DNA of 61,759 bases from Planctomycetota bacterium (lineage in GTDB: Bacteria > Planctomycetota > Phycisphaerae > Phycisphaerales > Phycisphaeraceae): assembly GCA_026386955.1 (NCBI GenBank), contig JAPLMQ010000106.1, positions 1 through 61,759 of the forward strand. The letters run 5' to 3'. A program made the translations under genes and the position numbers. The notes beneath the pieces were generated by a model. It had not been told where the DNA came from and ran no database searches. It saw nothing but the letters and a program-made list of their open reading frames with translations. Numbering within the stretch: position 1 is the stretch's first letter; every line of letters begins with the position of its first letter. Positions 1-9,103 of this stretch are shown here, piece after piece.

Positions 1-375
1 GTCGGCGCCGACGGCACGGCGCGCGCGAACCTGACGCACAGCCCGTACGCCAACCTCCAGCCGATCTGGTCGAAGGACGGCACGATCTACTTCACGTCGA
101 ACCGCGGGAAAGATGGCACGGAGAACGTCTGGGGCATCCGCCCCGACCGTCCGCTGGCGGTGGGCAAGCGCGAAGGCGTCGCCTCCGCCGCAACCGTGTC
201 GACCACTCCGATCGCCGCCCGTCCCGCGCCGGTCGCCACACCCGCTCCGGCGGCTCCGGCGGCTCCCGCTGCTCCTGCGGCCCCGGCCGCCGTCGCCCCC
301 GCCGCCGAACCCGCTGGCGAGCCCGCCGCCGCCGCGGAGATGAAGGAGCCGGCCGCGCTGGCGCACACCGACTGA
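1..375 (+). CDS. TolB-like WD40 beta-propeller protein, 3' end only
   Basis: The reading frame is open from the first base, so the gene begins upstream of the window. The first ~45 codons read as a TolB/PD40-type propeller blade (SPYANLQPIWSKDG, then IYFTSNR), the repeat found in periplasmic TolB-like proteins and DPP-type propellers. After this comes a long Ala/Pro-rich tail (about residues 58-115) with no fold. The PD40 blade is seen in sequence; a periplasmic or extracellular location is inferred from the family. No substrate can be named from this fragment. It ends 95 bases before the lipoprotein gene at 470. Confidence 0.7.
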   Translation, partial: VGADGTARANLTHSPYANLQPIWSKDGTIYFTSNRGKDGTENVWGIRPDRPLAVGKREGVASAATVSTTPIAARPAPVATPAPAAPAAPAAPAAPAAVAPAAEPAGEPAAAAEMKEPAALAHTD

Positions 376-469
376 GCCTTCTCAAGTCCCTCACCCGTGG
401 CCGACCGGCCACGGACGTCCCTTGCCGTCGAGCGGAGCTCGACGACCCCAAACGAACCGGCAGGATGCC

Positions 470-1246
470 ATGACAAGTAAACAGGTCTTGCCGACCCTAG
501 TGGTGGCGCTGCTGTTTTTGGCGTCGTGCAAGGATCAGCCCAAACCCGGTGCTGATCCTCTCGTCGCGCCCTATCCAGCGCGCCGCGTATGGGCCATCGC
601 CCCGTTGCGAAACGAGGCCGGGACCGTCCAGATCGACGTGCTGAAGATGTCGGACCACTTGGCCCGGCACCTGACCAACGCCGCCAATCTCGACGTGTTG
701 CCGGTCAACCGGACGCTCGCGGCCATGGAGGCGCTGCAGCTCTCGCGCATCAGCACCCCGTCCGACGCGTTGCTCCTCATGGACACGCTTCACGCCGAGG
801 GGCTGGTGGTGGGGAGCATCACCGCCTACGACCCGTACGACCCACCCAAGATCGGGATGACGCTCGAGCTCTACCAGAACCCGCGCGTCGATCCCGGTGC
901 GAGCATCGACGTCCGCAAGCTGACCCGCGCCGCGACCGACAACCCCGGCCCGGGCCAGCCCCGGACCCGACAGCCCGTCAGCGCCGTCAGCGCGTATCTC
1001 GATTCAGCCGACTCCGCTGTCCGCCACAAGGTCCAACGCTACGCCTTCGACCGCGGAGGCTCGAGCCGTCGGGACGATCAGTGGCTCGACAACCCGTTCG
1101 ACAAAGCCCAGGACGACGAGTGGCGCCTCTATCGGATCAGCACAGACCTGTACAGCGAGTTCGTCACGTACGTGATGAGCTGGCGGCTTCTGCGGGCGGA
1201 GACACAACGTCTCGCCCCGCCCCCGCCCACACCCCCCGCCCGTTAG
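470..1246 (+). CDS. Putative lipoprotein of unknown function
   Basis: The start is ATG 470 because it gives a clean lipoprotein signal (MTSKQVLPTLVV, hydrophobic core, lipobox LASC with Cys about residue 20); a TTG at 422 would bury it. The mature 258-residue protein has a domain around residues 40-130 with the phrases RRVWAIAPLRNEAG and HAEGLVVGSITAYDPYDPP. These resemble CsgG/LpoB-type lipoproteins, but this is only a loose impression. The C-terminus is Pro-rich. No function is assigned. It is followed by a small gene 48 bases downstream, possibly in one transcript with xerC. Confidence 0.75.
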   Translation: MTSKQVLPTLVVALLFLASCKDQPKPGADPLVAPYPARRVWAIAPLRNEAGTVQIDVLKMSDHLARHLTNAANLDVLPVNRTLAAMEALQLSRISTPSDALLLMDTLHAEGLVVGSITAYDPYDPPKIGMTLELYQNPRVDPGASIDVRKLTRAATDNPGPGQPRTRQPVSAVSAYLDSADSAVRHKVQRYAFDRGGSSRRDDQWLDNPFDKAQDDEWRLYRISTDLYSEFVTYVMSWRLLRAETQRLAPPPPTPPAR

Positions 1247-1294
1247 GGACCCGGAACGCCCGGCTCCCCGACGATCGGGAGCACGGAGCGTTTC

Positions 1295-1573
1295 ATGCCC
1301 GCGCCGAAATCAAATCCATCACAGCCACCGGAAGGCACCGGCCCGCAGGCCGCGCCCCCCCGGGGCGATCTCGTGCGCGAGGTCACCCTGGTCAAGAACG
1401 GCAAGCAGTTCACCTTCCGCTACACCGCGGGCGATGAGCTGCGCCTGATGAAGAGCCTGGCCGACATGGCCCGGGACCCCGCCAGCGGGATCGGCTGGTT
1501 CGACGCCGCATTGCTCAGCCACCAAATGGGAAGAGGCATGGAGCAGGAGCTCCTCGACCGCCTCAAGGCTTGA
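1295..1573 (+). CDS. Small conserved-looking hypothetical protein (92 aa)
   Basis: The ORF starts at ATG with an upstream GGAG (ACGGAGCG). The first ~30 residues are Pro/Gly-rich. Residues 35-90 are well ordered (VREVTLVKNGKQFTFRY, then LRLMKSLADMARDP and WFDAALLSHQMG), with the amphipathic pattern of a real small protein. It has no recognisable domain, signal peptide or membrane segment. It sits 48 bases after the lipoprotein and 55 bases before xerC on the same strand, so co-transcription is plausible. Function unknown. Confidence 0.6.
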   Translation: MPAPKSNPSQPPEGTGPQAAPPRGDLVREVTLVKNGKQFTFRYTAGDELRLMKSLADMARDPASGIGWFDAALLSHQMGRGMEQELLDRLKA

Positions 1574-1628
1574 TTCACCCCCGGCTCCGCCGCCCTCGGG
1601 CGGGCCTATTCGGAAGGTAAGGAAACCT

Positions 1629-2759
1629 ATGTCGGACACCGCCCCCACGCTCCCGCTGCTTGAGCAGTTCGTCAACTACCTGCGATTCGAGCGGCACTTC
1701 AGCCAGTACACCGCGCGGTGCTACGGCGCCGACCTGCGCCAGTACGCGCAGTACTTCGGCGCCGCCGCCGGGGCCGGCAGCGCCGCCGAGTTGGCAGCGC
1801 CCGCCGACACCGTCGCGACGATCGGCCCGGACCGGGTGATCGCCCACACCGCGCCCGTCGAGGGTCAGGCTGAGGGACACGTCGAGGGCAACGTTGAGGG
1901 CCAAGCCGCCCCGTCGGCCGAGTTCGCCGCCCCCGCGCTGGTCGCTGACTTCACGCCCGGGCCCGTCGAGCTGCGCATCCTCGCCGCCGACCCCATCGTG
2001 ATCCGCGGCTACCTCGCCCACCTCGACTCCCACGACTACAGCCCCGCAACCACCGCGCGGAAGATCGCCACGCTGCGCTCCTTCTACAAGTGGATGTTCC
2101 GCCGTGGCCTCGTCGCCGCCAACCCCATGCTGCTCATCCGCACGCCCAAGCAGGCCAAGCGCCTCCCCAAGGCGATGAGCGTCGAGCAGGTCGACAAGCT
2201 CCTGTCGATGCCCGACAACCGCGGCACCCTGGGCGCCCGCGACCGCGCGATCCTCGAGACGCTCTACTCCACCGGCGTCCGCGTCAGCGAGCTGGTCGAC
2301 CTCAACCGCAACGACCTCCACATGTCCGAGCAGACCATCCACGTCCGCGGCAAGGGCAAGAAGGAGCGCATCGTCCCCCTGGGCTCGCACGCCCTCGCGG
2401 CGATCCGCCACTACCTCACGCTGCTCGAGCCCGACCCGCAGTTCGAGGCCGTCCGCGCCCGCGCGATGAACGAGGCCGCGGTCTCGCTCTTCATCAACAA
2501 GAACGGCGGGCGGCTGTCGAGCCGCTCGGTCCGCCGCAAGCTCGACAAGTACCTCGGCCAGGCGGGGCTCGACTCGACCATCAGCCCCCACACGCTCCGC
2601 CACAGCTTCGCGACGCACCTGCTCGACAACGGAGCCGACCTCCGCAGCGTGCAGGAGCTGCTGGGCCACCAGTCGCTCTCGACCACGCAGATCTACACGC
2701 ACCTGACCACGATGCGCCTGCGCACGACCTACGACCGCGCCCATCCCCGCGCGATCTGA
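1629..2759 (+). CDS. xerC: Tyrosine recombinase XerC/XerD family, with N-domain insertion
   Basis: A site-specific recombinase of the kind that resolves chromosome dimers at dif during division. The catalytic set is complete: R218 (STGVRVSELVDL), K242 (VRGKGKKER), H321 and R324 (HTLRHSFATHL), H347 (LLGHQS) and nucleophile Y356 (QIYTHL). The N-terminal SAM-like core-binding domain (residues ~8-45 and ~119-175) is interrupted by a ~70-residue Ala/Glu/Gly-rich insertion at about 46-118. That insertion includes VEGQ-AEGH-VEGN-VEGQ repeats at 77-92. At 376 aa the protein is longer than the usual ~300 aa. RBS AAGGAAACCT precedes the ATG. XerC versus XerD cannot be told apart here, and no dif site was recognised. 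Confidence 0.9.
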   Translation: MSDTAPTLPLLEQFVNYLRFERHFSQYTARCYGADLRQYAQYFGAAAGAGSAAELAAPADTVATIGPDRVIAHTAPVEGQAEGHVEGNVEGQAAPSAEFAAPALVADFTPGPVELRILAADPIVIRGYLAHLDSHDYSPATTARKIATLRSFYKWMFRRGLVAANPMLLIRTPKQAKRLPKAMSVEQVDKLLSMPDNRGTLGARDRAILETLYSTGVRVSELVDLNRNDLHMSEQTIHVRGKGKKERIVPLGSHALAAIRHYLTLLEPDPQFEAVRARAMNEAAVSLFINKNGGRLSSRSVRRKLDKYLGQAGLDSTISPHTLRHSFATHLLDNGADLRSVQELLGHQSLSTTQIYTHLTTMRLRTTYDRAHPRAI

Positions 2760-2832
2760 CCGGTCCGCGATGGCCGACGACGAATGTGTGCGCCGCCCAA
2801 CCCGGTTCACCCCACCCCTCCCGCCGCCTGAG

Positions 2833-2876
2833 CCCCGCCAAGGGCGCTCGACGGCGGGTTTTCTTTCCGTGGTCCC
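2833..2876 (+). terminator. Weak possible terminator after xerC
   Basis: CCCGCC (2834-2839) pairs with GGCGGG (2863-2868) and is followed directly by TTTTCTTT. The loop is long (about 23 nt), so this is only a candidate intrinsic terminator for the recombinase gene. Confidence 0.35.
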
Positions 2877-2929
2877 TTCCGTGGTCATTGATCTCGCATG
2901 AATCCTCGGAACATCAGACGAACGAGCAC

Positions 2930-3036
2930 AAGCCCACTGATCCCGACGGTACCCCGTCGGGATCAGTGGGGTCTGACGCCCAAACACGAGCAAACCCCAC
3001 GGAACACGACGGCGTACCGTCGTGATCCGTGGGCTT
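2930..3036. repeat. Double-hairpin intergenic element, family A copy 1
   Basis: A 107-bp element starting AAGCCCAC and ending GTGGGCTT. It holds two head-to-head hairpins: CCCGACGG-TACC-CCGTCGGG extended to 2932-2971, and CACGACGG-CGTA-CCGTCGTG within 2995-3034. Related copies lie at 44317-44431 and 52793-52907. The second base of each quoted stem is C-G here and A-T in the partner hairpin, so the pairing is kept. It fills most of the 305-bp gap before lnt. Confidence 0.85.
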
Positions 3037-3064
3037 GAATGCCTTCAACCGCTATCCTCTCCCC

Positions 3065-5026
3065 ATGATCCTGACCGCTCCGCGACTCGACGCTTCGCCG
3101 GCACGCGCCGGCGTCGCACCGCTTGCCCGCCACTTCGCCTTGGCGGGCCTCACCGCGATCCTCCTCGCGCTGGCTTTCCCGCGCCCCGGCCTGGGCCTCC
3201 TCGCCCACGTCGCCCTCGTCCCCGTCCTGCTCCTCTCGCTCCGCTCCCAAGGTGTGTGGCGGCTCCTCTGGACCACTTACCTCGTCAACGTCACCTGGTG
3301 GCTGGTCATGATCCGTTGGATGTATCCCGTCACCGTCGGCGGGACCATCGGCCTCTCCGCCTACATGGCGATCTACCTGCCCCTCTTCGCCCTCGCGATC
3401 CGGTTCCTTTCCCGCCGGTTCTCCAGCGGCATGGTCGTGGCTGTGCCCATGGTCTGGGTCAGCCTCGAACTCATGCGCTGCGAGTGGCTGGAAGGGGGGT
3501 TCGCCTGGTTCGCCCTCGCCCACACGCAGATGCCGATGCCCGGCCCGGGCCTCCCACGCGCTTTGGGCGCGTCGGGCAAGCTCGTCCAGGTCGCCGACCT
3601 CTTCAGCCAGTACGGCGTGAGCTTCCTGGTCGCGATGACCAACGGCCTGGTCGCCGACCTGCTCACCCGCCGCTGGGTCCGCCGCGACGAACTCACCGGG
3701 CGATCGCGCCCGCGCCGGACCGTCCTCGCGGCGGCGCTGCTCTGGGCCCTCGCGATGATCGGGGCGATGATCTACGGCCAGCGCTGCCTCGACCGAGACC
3801 TCTCAGCGGCCCCGACCATCAACGTCGCCCTCGTGCAGACCAACGTCCCGCAGAGCAACCGCAACTACCCCACGCCCGAGTCGCAGGCCCGCGACTGGCG
3901 CCGCCTGCAGGAGCTGACGCGCGCCGCCGCCGCGAGCAGCCCCAGGCCCGACCTGATCGTTTGGCCCGAGAGCGTCGCCCCCGCGGCCCTGAACCCCGAG
4001 GCCATCGCCTACTACACCACCGCCCAGACCGGCGCCCGCGGCAACGAGATCGTCCACCAGCAGCTCGGCGAGCTCGCCCGCGAGATCGGCATCTCCATCG
4101 TCGCCGGGGCCGACGCCTACTTCGACTGGCGCGTGATCACCGGCCCCGACGGCAAGCAGTTCGAGGTTCCCACGCGGCGGTTCAACTCGGCCTACCTCTA
4201 CCGCCCCGACGGGTCGCAATCCTCCCTGCGCTACGACAAGATGCACCTCGTCCCCTTCGGCGAGTACATCCCCTGGGTGCGCGAATTGCCTTGGCTGCAG
4301 GACTTCTTCTTCCACTACATCAGCCCGTACGACTTCGACTACACGCTCAGCCGCGGGACGCGGTTCACCGTCTTCGAGGCCCCGATCAGACGGGCGCAAC
4401 CGGCCCCCGGAAGCGGTGGGGGACTCGCCTCCACCCAGCCCGGCTTGCCCGCGATCGCCGCGGCCAGCACCGCCCCCGCGGGAATCCCCGCAGAAGTCCG
4501 CATCGGAACGCCGATCTGTTTTGAGGACGTCTACCCCGACACCGTGCGGGCGATGATCTATGGGCCCAACGGGCGGAAACATGCCGACCTGCTCGCCAAC
4601 CTCACCAACGACGGCTGGTTCTTCTTCGAGTACGACGAGCCGTGGATGCACGCGTGGTACGGCCTGCCCGTGGGCTGGCTGGTCGGCTGGCTCGGCGCGA
4701 GCCACCAGGCCGAGCAGGAGTTCCAGTCGGCGGCGATCCGCTGCATCGAGACGCGCGTGCCCATGGTCCGCAGCGTCAACACCGGCGTCAGCGGGTTCAT
4801 CGACTCCGCCGGCCGCATCGGCCCGATCGTCACCGACCCCTTCGGGCGGCAGAAATGCTTCGACGACACGCTCGTCGCCCCCGTCCGCCTCGACCCGCAC
4901 GGCACGCTCTTCGGCCTGCTGGGCTACACGCCGATCCACATGCTGATGGGCCTCACCGCGCTGTGGATCGTGAGCGGCTTCTTCCGCACGCCTAAGATGA
5001 GAACGAATCCCGGAGTCCACGCATGA
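3065..5026 (+). CDS. lnt: Apolipoprotein N-acyltransferase
   Basis: Inner-membrane enzyme that adds the third acyl chain to the N-terminal Cys of lipoproteins. The start ATG 3065 gives a short basic N-terminus before the first membrane helix (about 22-40). Further helices run to ~240, followed by the periplasmic nitrilase-fold domain. The catalytic triad is visible: E302 (LIVWPESVAP), K392 (RYDKMHLVPFGEYIP) and C485 (GTPICFEDVYP), plus the conserved NLTNDGWF. A Pro/Ala/Gly-rich stretch at ~441-476, just before the Cys strand, makes the protein 653 aa against ~510 in E. coli. A C-terminal membrane helix follows. Its stop overlaps the next start (ATGA), so the two genes are translationally coupled. 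Confidence 0.93.
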   Translation: MILTAPRLDASPARAGVAPLARHFALAGLTAILLALAFPRPGLGLLAHVALVPVLLLSLRSQGVWRLLWTTYLVNVTWWLVMIRWMYPVTVGGTIGLSAYMAIYLPLFALAIRFLSRRFSSGMVVAVPMVWVSLELMRCEWLEGGFAWFALAHTQMPMPGPGLPRALGASGKLVQVADLFSQYGVSFLVAMTNGLVADLLTRRWVRRDELTGRSRPRRTVLAAALLWALAMIGAMIYGQRCLDRDLSAAPTINVALVQTNVPQSNRNYPTPESQARDWRRLQELTRAAAASSPRPDLIVWPESVAPAALNPEAIAYYTTAQTGARGNEIVHQQLGELAREIGISIVAGADAYFDWRVITGPDGKQFEVPTRRFNSAYLYRPDGSQSSLRYDKMHLVPFGEYIPWVRELPWLQDFFFHYISPYDFDYTLSRGTRFTVFEAPIRRAQPAPGSGGGLASTQPGLPAIAAASTAPAGIPAEVRIGTPICFEDVYPDTVRAMIYGPNGRKHADLLANLTNDGWFFFEYDEPWMHAWYGLPVGWLVGWLGASHQAEQEFQSAAIRCIETRVPMVRSVNTGVSGFIDSAGRIGPIVTDPFGRQKCFDDTLVAPVRLDPHGTLFGLLGYTPIHMLMGLTALWIVSGFFRTPKMRTNPGVHA

Positions 5027-6093
5027 ACCATCACGCCGCCTCATCGCACGCCGCCCGTCGCCTCCTCACGCTCGCCGCGGGGGCGATGGCGCTCACGCTC
5101 GTTTCCGGGGGCTCCGAGGCCTTCGCCGCCGACGCGCCCGCGACCCAGCCCGCGGCGAAGCCAGCCGCCGCAAGCGCGGCCGGCGCGACCCTGCGCGACC
5201 GCGCGGTCCAGCAGATCCTCACCTCCTCGCGCAGCGCCGACGCCTTCCTCCGTGCCAACTCCATCGAGGCCGCCGGCGCCCTCACCGACCGCGTCGTCCC
5301 CCTGGCCCAACTCGGGCTGGAGGACCCGCACCCCGCGGTGCGCTTCGCCGCCGCGGCCCAGATCGGGCGGCTGAAGCTCAAGAGCCTCGCCCCCGCCTGC
5401 CGCAAGCTCCTCGACGACAAGTCCGACTCCGTCCGCGCCGCGGGGCTCTTCGCCCTCCGCGCCTGCGGGCAGGAGGTCGACATCTCGCCCCTCGCGGCCA
5501 TGCTCACCGGGCAGGACCCCTCGACCCGGGGCAACGCCGCCATGCTGCTGGGCCTCCTGGGCGACCGCTCCGCGATCCCGATGCTCAAGGACACCGCCCG
5601 CGTCCCGCTCTACAAGACCAATCCCGCGACGTCGGCCATCGTCCGCATCCAGGTCGCCGAGGCCGTGGTCCGCTTGGGCGACGACGAGTCGCTCTCGGCC
5701 CTGCGCGCCGGACTCTACTCCTCGCTCGACGAGGTGCGCGTCACGGCGGTGCAGATGCTGGGCCGCGCGGGCGACAAGCGGATGAGCCGCCCGATGTTCG
5801 ACATCCTCTCGCAGCAGAACCCGCCCGAGCTGCAGCTCGCCGCCGCCGAAGGGCTCGCCCGCCTGGGCGAGGGCGACGGCCTGCCGCTGGTGCTGCGGAT
5901 CGGCTCCGAGTCCTCTGCCGAGACCGTGCGGGCCCAGGCGGCGATGACGCTGGGGTTGTTCAAGGACGCCGACGCCCGGGCCGCGATCGCCCGGTTCCTC
6001 GACGACCCCTCCGAGCAGGTCCGCCTCGCCGCCGCCGCGGCCGCGCTGCAGACGCCCGTCACCACCTCCCGCACTGCCGCGGCGCTCAAGTGA
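5023..6093 (+). CDS. Secreted HEAT-repeat protein
   Basis: A 356-aa protein with a signal peptide (residues 1 to ~36, cut near AFAADAP), an Ala/Pro linker and then about eight HEAT/PBS-type helical repeats from ~55 to the end. Repeated phrases include DPHPAVRFAAAAQIGRL, KSDSVRAAGLFALRACG, DEVRVTAVQMLGRAG and PSEQVRLAAAAAAL. Such solenoids usually bind proteins; no catalytic residues are seen. The start overlaps the lnt stop by four bases, so it is part of the lnt transcript. A role in envelope assembly is only suggested by that coupling. Confidence 0.8.
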   Translation: MNHHAASSHAARRLLTLAAGAMALTLVSGGSEAFAADAPATQPAAKPAAASAAGATLRDRAVQQILTSSRSADAFLRANSIEAAGALTDRVVPLAQLGLEDPHPAVRFAAAAQIGRLKLKSLAPACRKLLDDKSDSVRAAGLFALRACGQEVDISPLAAMLTGQDPSTRGNAAMLLGLLGDRSAIPMLKDTARVPLYKTNPATSAIVRIQVAEAVVRLGDDESLSALRAGLYSSLDEVRVTAVQMLGRAGDKRMSRPMFDILSQQNPPELQLAAAEGLARLGEGDGLPLVLRIGSESSAETVRAQAAMTLGLFKDADARAAIARFLDDPSEQVRLAAAAAALQTPVTTSRTAAALK

Positions 6094-6293
6094 GGCGTTT
6101 GGAGCGTCAATCACACGCCGCCAAAAAACAAAGATCGGCTTGGGGACAATTGATTCGCCGCGATGCGGCCAACATCCACCGAATCGACAATAACGCTTGG
6201 ATTGCAGGGTTCCGGGGGGTTGGGCATTTCAGACAAGCTTTTGCAGGGGCGACCACGGGGCAAAAGAACCCCGATCGCCCCGGCACAAGTGAG

Positions 6294-6322
6294 TTGACAA
6301 CTATTGTGCGTCGGGCTACATA
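6294..6322 (+). promoter_or_regulatory. Candidate sigma-70-type promoter upstream of the 6415 gene
   Basis: A perfect TTGACA (6294-6299), a 17-bp spacer and TACATA (6317-6322), in the 321-bp gap between the HEAT gene and the next gene. The local sequence is less GC-rich than its surroundings. It would give a leader of roughly 85 bases. The -10 box is imperfect. Confidence 0.5.
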
Positions 6323-6414
6323 AGTACAGGATCTAGCACCGTTCACCAGTGCCTCCGCCCCGCGGGTCCGCAGCGGAGGTGCAAGCCTGTTCAGGCCCAG
6401 CAAGGGAGGTCGCC

Positions 6415-7302
6415 TTGAGCGTCGTGACCAAAATCTTTGTGGTGCTCGTGGCCATTCTGGCGGTCGCGCTGGTGGCGCTGGTCGTGCCCTTCGTGGCCCG
6501 GACCGAGGACTTCAAGGACAGCCTTGACCAGACCAAGGGCGAGGTGAGCTCGCTCAAGGCGTCGCTCGCCAACACGCAGGCGCAGCTCTCGGCCGCCAAG
6601 GCCAACGAATCGAAGTTCTTCGGGCAGCACGCCGCCCTCAAGCAGAAGCTCGAGGACGACATCGCCGCCCAGTCGAGCTCGCTCAACGACGCCAACGCCG
6701 CGTTGACCCAGGAGCGCTCCAAGAGCGCCCAGGCGACGGCCGACCTCGCCCGCTTGGCGATCGCCGAGCAGGCCCACGCCGAGATCACCAAGAGCCTCCA
6801 GGCGGAGCTGGGCCAGCGCCGCGACGAACTGCTCCAGGTCCAGGAGGACCGGGCCCAGAAGTCGGCCCTGAACGACCGCCTGCAGAGCGACGTCGATGCC
6901 GCCAAGCGCCAGCTCGCCCGCAACCAGGAGTCGATCACGGTCCTCGAGGAGAAGAACGCCAAGCTCGAGTCGCTCTGGGCCCGCGTGCCGAACGAAACCC
7001 GCGTGAGCATCACCGGCACCGACGTCGCCGCCGAGAGCGGCACGCCCTACGAGCCCTCGACCGCGATCCGCGGCCAAGTCACCAAGGTCCAGAAGGTCGA
7101 CGACACCACCTTCGTGCAGATCAACGTCGGCAGCACCGACGGCGTCGCCCCGAACATGAAGTTCTACGTCCACCACGCCGGCCAGTTCCTGGGCACGATG
7201 GTCATCACCAACGTCGACACCAAGTCGGCGGCGGGGCGGCTCTCGCTCTCGCAGGGCGTCATCAACAAGGGCGACGCGGTCCTCACCGGCGGCGGGTACT
7301 GA
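6415..7302 (+). CDS. Membrane-anchored coiled-coil protein
   Basis: The start is TTG 6415 because AGGGAGGT (6403-6410) sits five bases upstream; starting earlier would place Pro-rich sequence before the membrane anchor. The protein (~295 aa) has one N-terminal transmembrane helix (about 5-28) and a long heptad-rich coiled coil (~35-190). A compact C-terminal beta domain (~200-295) carries GQVTKVQKVDDTTFVQINVG and GTMVITNV. This layout (TM, coiled coil, beta domain) recalls MreC, whose gene lies just downstream, but it is not clearly homologous. A scaffold role at the membrane is inferred. It is followed by a small membrane protein and mreB on the same strand. Confidence 0.75.
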   Translation: MSVVTKIFVVLVAILAVALVALVVPFVARTEDFKDSLDQTKGEVSSLKASLANTQAQLSAAKANESKFFGQHAALKQKLEDDIAAQSSSLNDANAALTQERSKSAQATADLARLAIAEQAHAEITKSLQAELGQRRDELLQVQEDRAQKSALNDRLQSDVDAAKRQLARNQESITVLEEKNAKLESLWARVPNETRVSITGTDVAAESGTPYEPSTAIRGQVTKVQKVDDTTFVQINVGSTDGVAPNMKFYVHHAGQFLGTMVITNVDTKSAAGRLSLSQGVINKGDAVLTGGGY

Positions 7303-7394
7303 ACCGATCTTTCGGGCGATGAGGGACGCCGGCCGCAAGGGTCGGCCTCCCGAGCCGCCGCCGGGCCTCCCCCGGCTCGAACCGGAGCCATGGC

Positions 7395-7577
7395 ATGACG
7401 CAGGACGGCACGTTCGGATCCGCGAGGGTCGCGCCCCGCAGCAACGTCTACACGGTGCTCATGATCATCGCCGCGCTGGTCCTGGCGCTGGGCGTCGGCT
7501 CGGTCTGGTACCGCTCGTACCAACTGACCAAGTCGAACAACCCGCTCGAGCTGCCGCGGTCGTCGCAATCCCGCTGA
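7395..7577 (+). CDS. Small single-pass membrane protein (60 aa)
   Basis: Starts at ATG 7395. It has a polar N-terminus of ~17 residues, one clear transmembrane helix (about 19-38, VYTVLMIIAALVLALGVGSV) and a short polar tail. It lies 92 bases after the coiled-coil gene and upstream of mreB on the same strand. No family is recognised. The helix and the conserved-looking arrangement argue that it is real; a link with the elongation machinery is inference. Confidence 0.55.
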   Translation: MTQDGTFGSARVAPRSNVYTVLMIIAALVLALGVGSVWYRSYQLTKSNNPLELPRSSQSR

Positions 7578-7945
7578 AGCCTTCCCCCGAAACAGCCCCG
7601 CGAAATCCGCCTCATCGACGGGTTTTCACGGGTTATCGGCCGGAGCGCCGATGATTTCGTGGGATGCATGGGTGATGCCGGGGATGACTCCGGGGGTGTC
7701 CGGGCCCTGAAAGACCAGTCCTTCAGCCCCCCGCAAACCTTTTCCCCCATCCAGCCCGGCACGATGCGCGGGGCTCGTCTGTTTCGGTTACCATCACGCC
7801 CGCGAGGCGGTGTCCGACCCACCGCAGCCCGTGCGGCTCCCGGCCAATCCCGATCGCGGCGTCCGACGCATCGAATGTCACGCGGTTGTCACCCTTATCC
7901 GCTCCCGGCCAGCGCCCGGGCGGGTTCGAGCAGGGCGGTTCGATC
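7578..7945. other. 368-bp gap before mreB
   Basis: No gene was found. The segment is mixed GC, with short G-tracts and the phrase TTTCGGTTACCATCACG near 7780. It probably holds the mreB promoter and leader, but no convincing -35/-10 pair could be placed. Confidence 0.4.
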
Positions 7946-9010
7946 TTGAATCTGGTTGAAAATATCCTCAGTTGGTTCAGCGTCGACATGGGCATCGACC
8001 TGGGCACCTGCAACACCCTGGTCTGCGTCCGGGGCGAGGGCATCGTCCTCAACGAGCCCAGCGTGGTCGCCGTGCGCAAGGGCACCAACAAGGTGCTCCG
8101 CATGCCCGACGGCTCCTACGCCGTGGGCTGGGCCGCCAAGGAGATGTTGGGCAAGACCCCCGGCTCGATCTCCGCGATCCGCCCGCTCAAGGACGGCGTG
8201 ATCAGCGACTTCGAGATCACCGAGGCGCTCCTGAAATACTTCATCGGCAAGGTCCAGGGGCGGCACACCTTCCTGCACCCGCGTGTGGTCATTGCCGTCC
8301 CCAGCGGCATCACCGCGGTGGAGAAGCGGGCCGTCATCGACTCCGCCGAGCACGCCGGCGCCCGCCGCGTCTTCCTCGTCGAGGAGCCCATGGCCGCCGC
8401 CATCGGCGCCAACTTGCCCGTCAACGAGGCCACCGCCTCGATGATCGTCGACATCGGGGGCGGCACCACCGAGGTGGCGATCCTGAGCCTGGCCGACATC
8501 GCCCAGTGCGAGAGCGTCCGCACCGCCGGCGACGACTTCGACGAGGCGATCATCAACCACATGAAGAAGGCCTACAACCTGATGATCGGCGAGCAGACCG
8601 CCGAGCGCATCAAGATCGAGATCGGAAGCGCGGCCCCCGTCGGCGAGGAGCAGACCATGGAGGTCCGCGGGCGCGACATGATCTCGGGCCTGCCCCGCAA
8701 GACCCTCGTCACCAGCGAGGAGATCCGCTCCGCCCTGCAGGAGCCGCTGAGCGCCATCACCGAGACCGTCACGCGGACCCTCGAGCGGGCCGAGCCCGAG
8801 CTCGCCGCCGACTTGGTTGACAACGGCATCACCCTCGCCGGGGGCGGGGCCCTGCTCCGCGGCATCGACAAGGTGATCGCCGACGCCACCGGGCTCGACG
8901 TCCGCCAGGCGGAGGATCCGCTGACCTGCGTCGCCCGCGGCACGGCGATCTATCTCGAGCACTTGGAGGAGTGGAAGCACACGATGGAGAGCGACAACAA
9001 CGGTTCGTGA
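7946..9010 (+). CDS. mreB: Rod shape-determining protein MreB
   Basis: Bacterial actin homologue that organises cell-wall elongation at the inner membrane. The start is TTG 7946 ([16 protein letters not shown]), preceded by AGGGCGG; upstream codons read as non-coding. The actin-ATPase motifs are present: phosphate-1 [13 protein letters not shown], phosphate-2 [13 protein letters not shown] and adenosine motif [10 protein letters not shown], with the conserved [12 protein letters not shown] and [10 protein letters not shown] segments. At ~354 aa it is near the usual ~345. It is followed by mreC and mreD, the classical mreBCD order. Confidence 0.95.
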   Translation: MNLVENILSWFSVDMGIDLGTCNTLVCVRGEGIVLNEPSVVAVRKGTNKVLRMPDGSYAVGWAAKEMLGKTPGSISAIRPLKDGVISDFEITEALLKYFIGKVQGRHTFLHPRVVIAVPSGITAVEKRAVIDSAEHAGARRVFLVEEPMAAAIGANLPVNEATASMIVDIGGGTTEVAILSLADIAQCESVRTAGDDFDEAIINHMKKAYNLMIGEQTAERIKIEIGSAAPVGEEQTMEVRGRDMISGLPRKTLVTSEEIRSALQEPLSAITETVTRTLERAEPELAADLVDNGITLAGGGALLRGIDKVIADATGLDVRQAEDPLTCVARGTAIYLEHLEEWKHTMESDNNGS

Positions 9011-9103
9011 GAGAGCGGCCCGGGGCGCAGGTCGGGGCGCCCCACGCCCCGGACCGATCGCCCTTCGCCGCGCGCGAGCCCCACCCACGCCGGCCAAGCC
9101 ACG

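Noticed and set aside
1857..1908. Short tandem repeat in xerC taken as a possible CRISPR or VNTR
   Set aside because: The repeats are codon-level (VEG/EGH tetrapeptides), few and imperfect; they belong to the protein insertion.
7448..7822. Antisense ORF between the small membrane protein and mreB
   Set aside because: No motif, no start signal, and composition typical of shadow frames.
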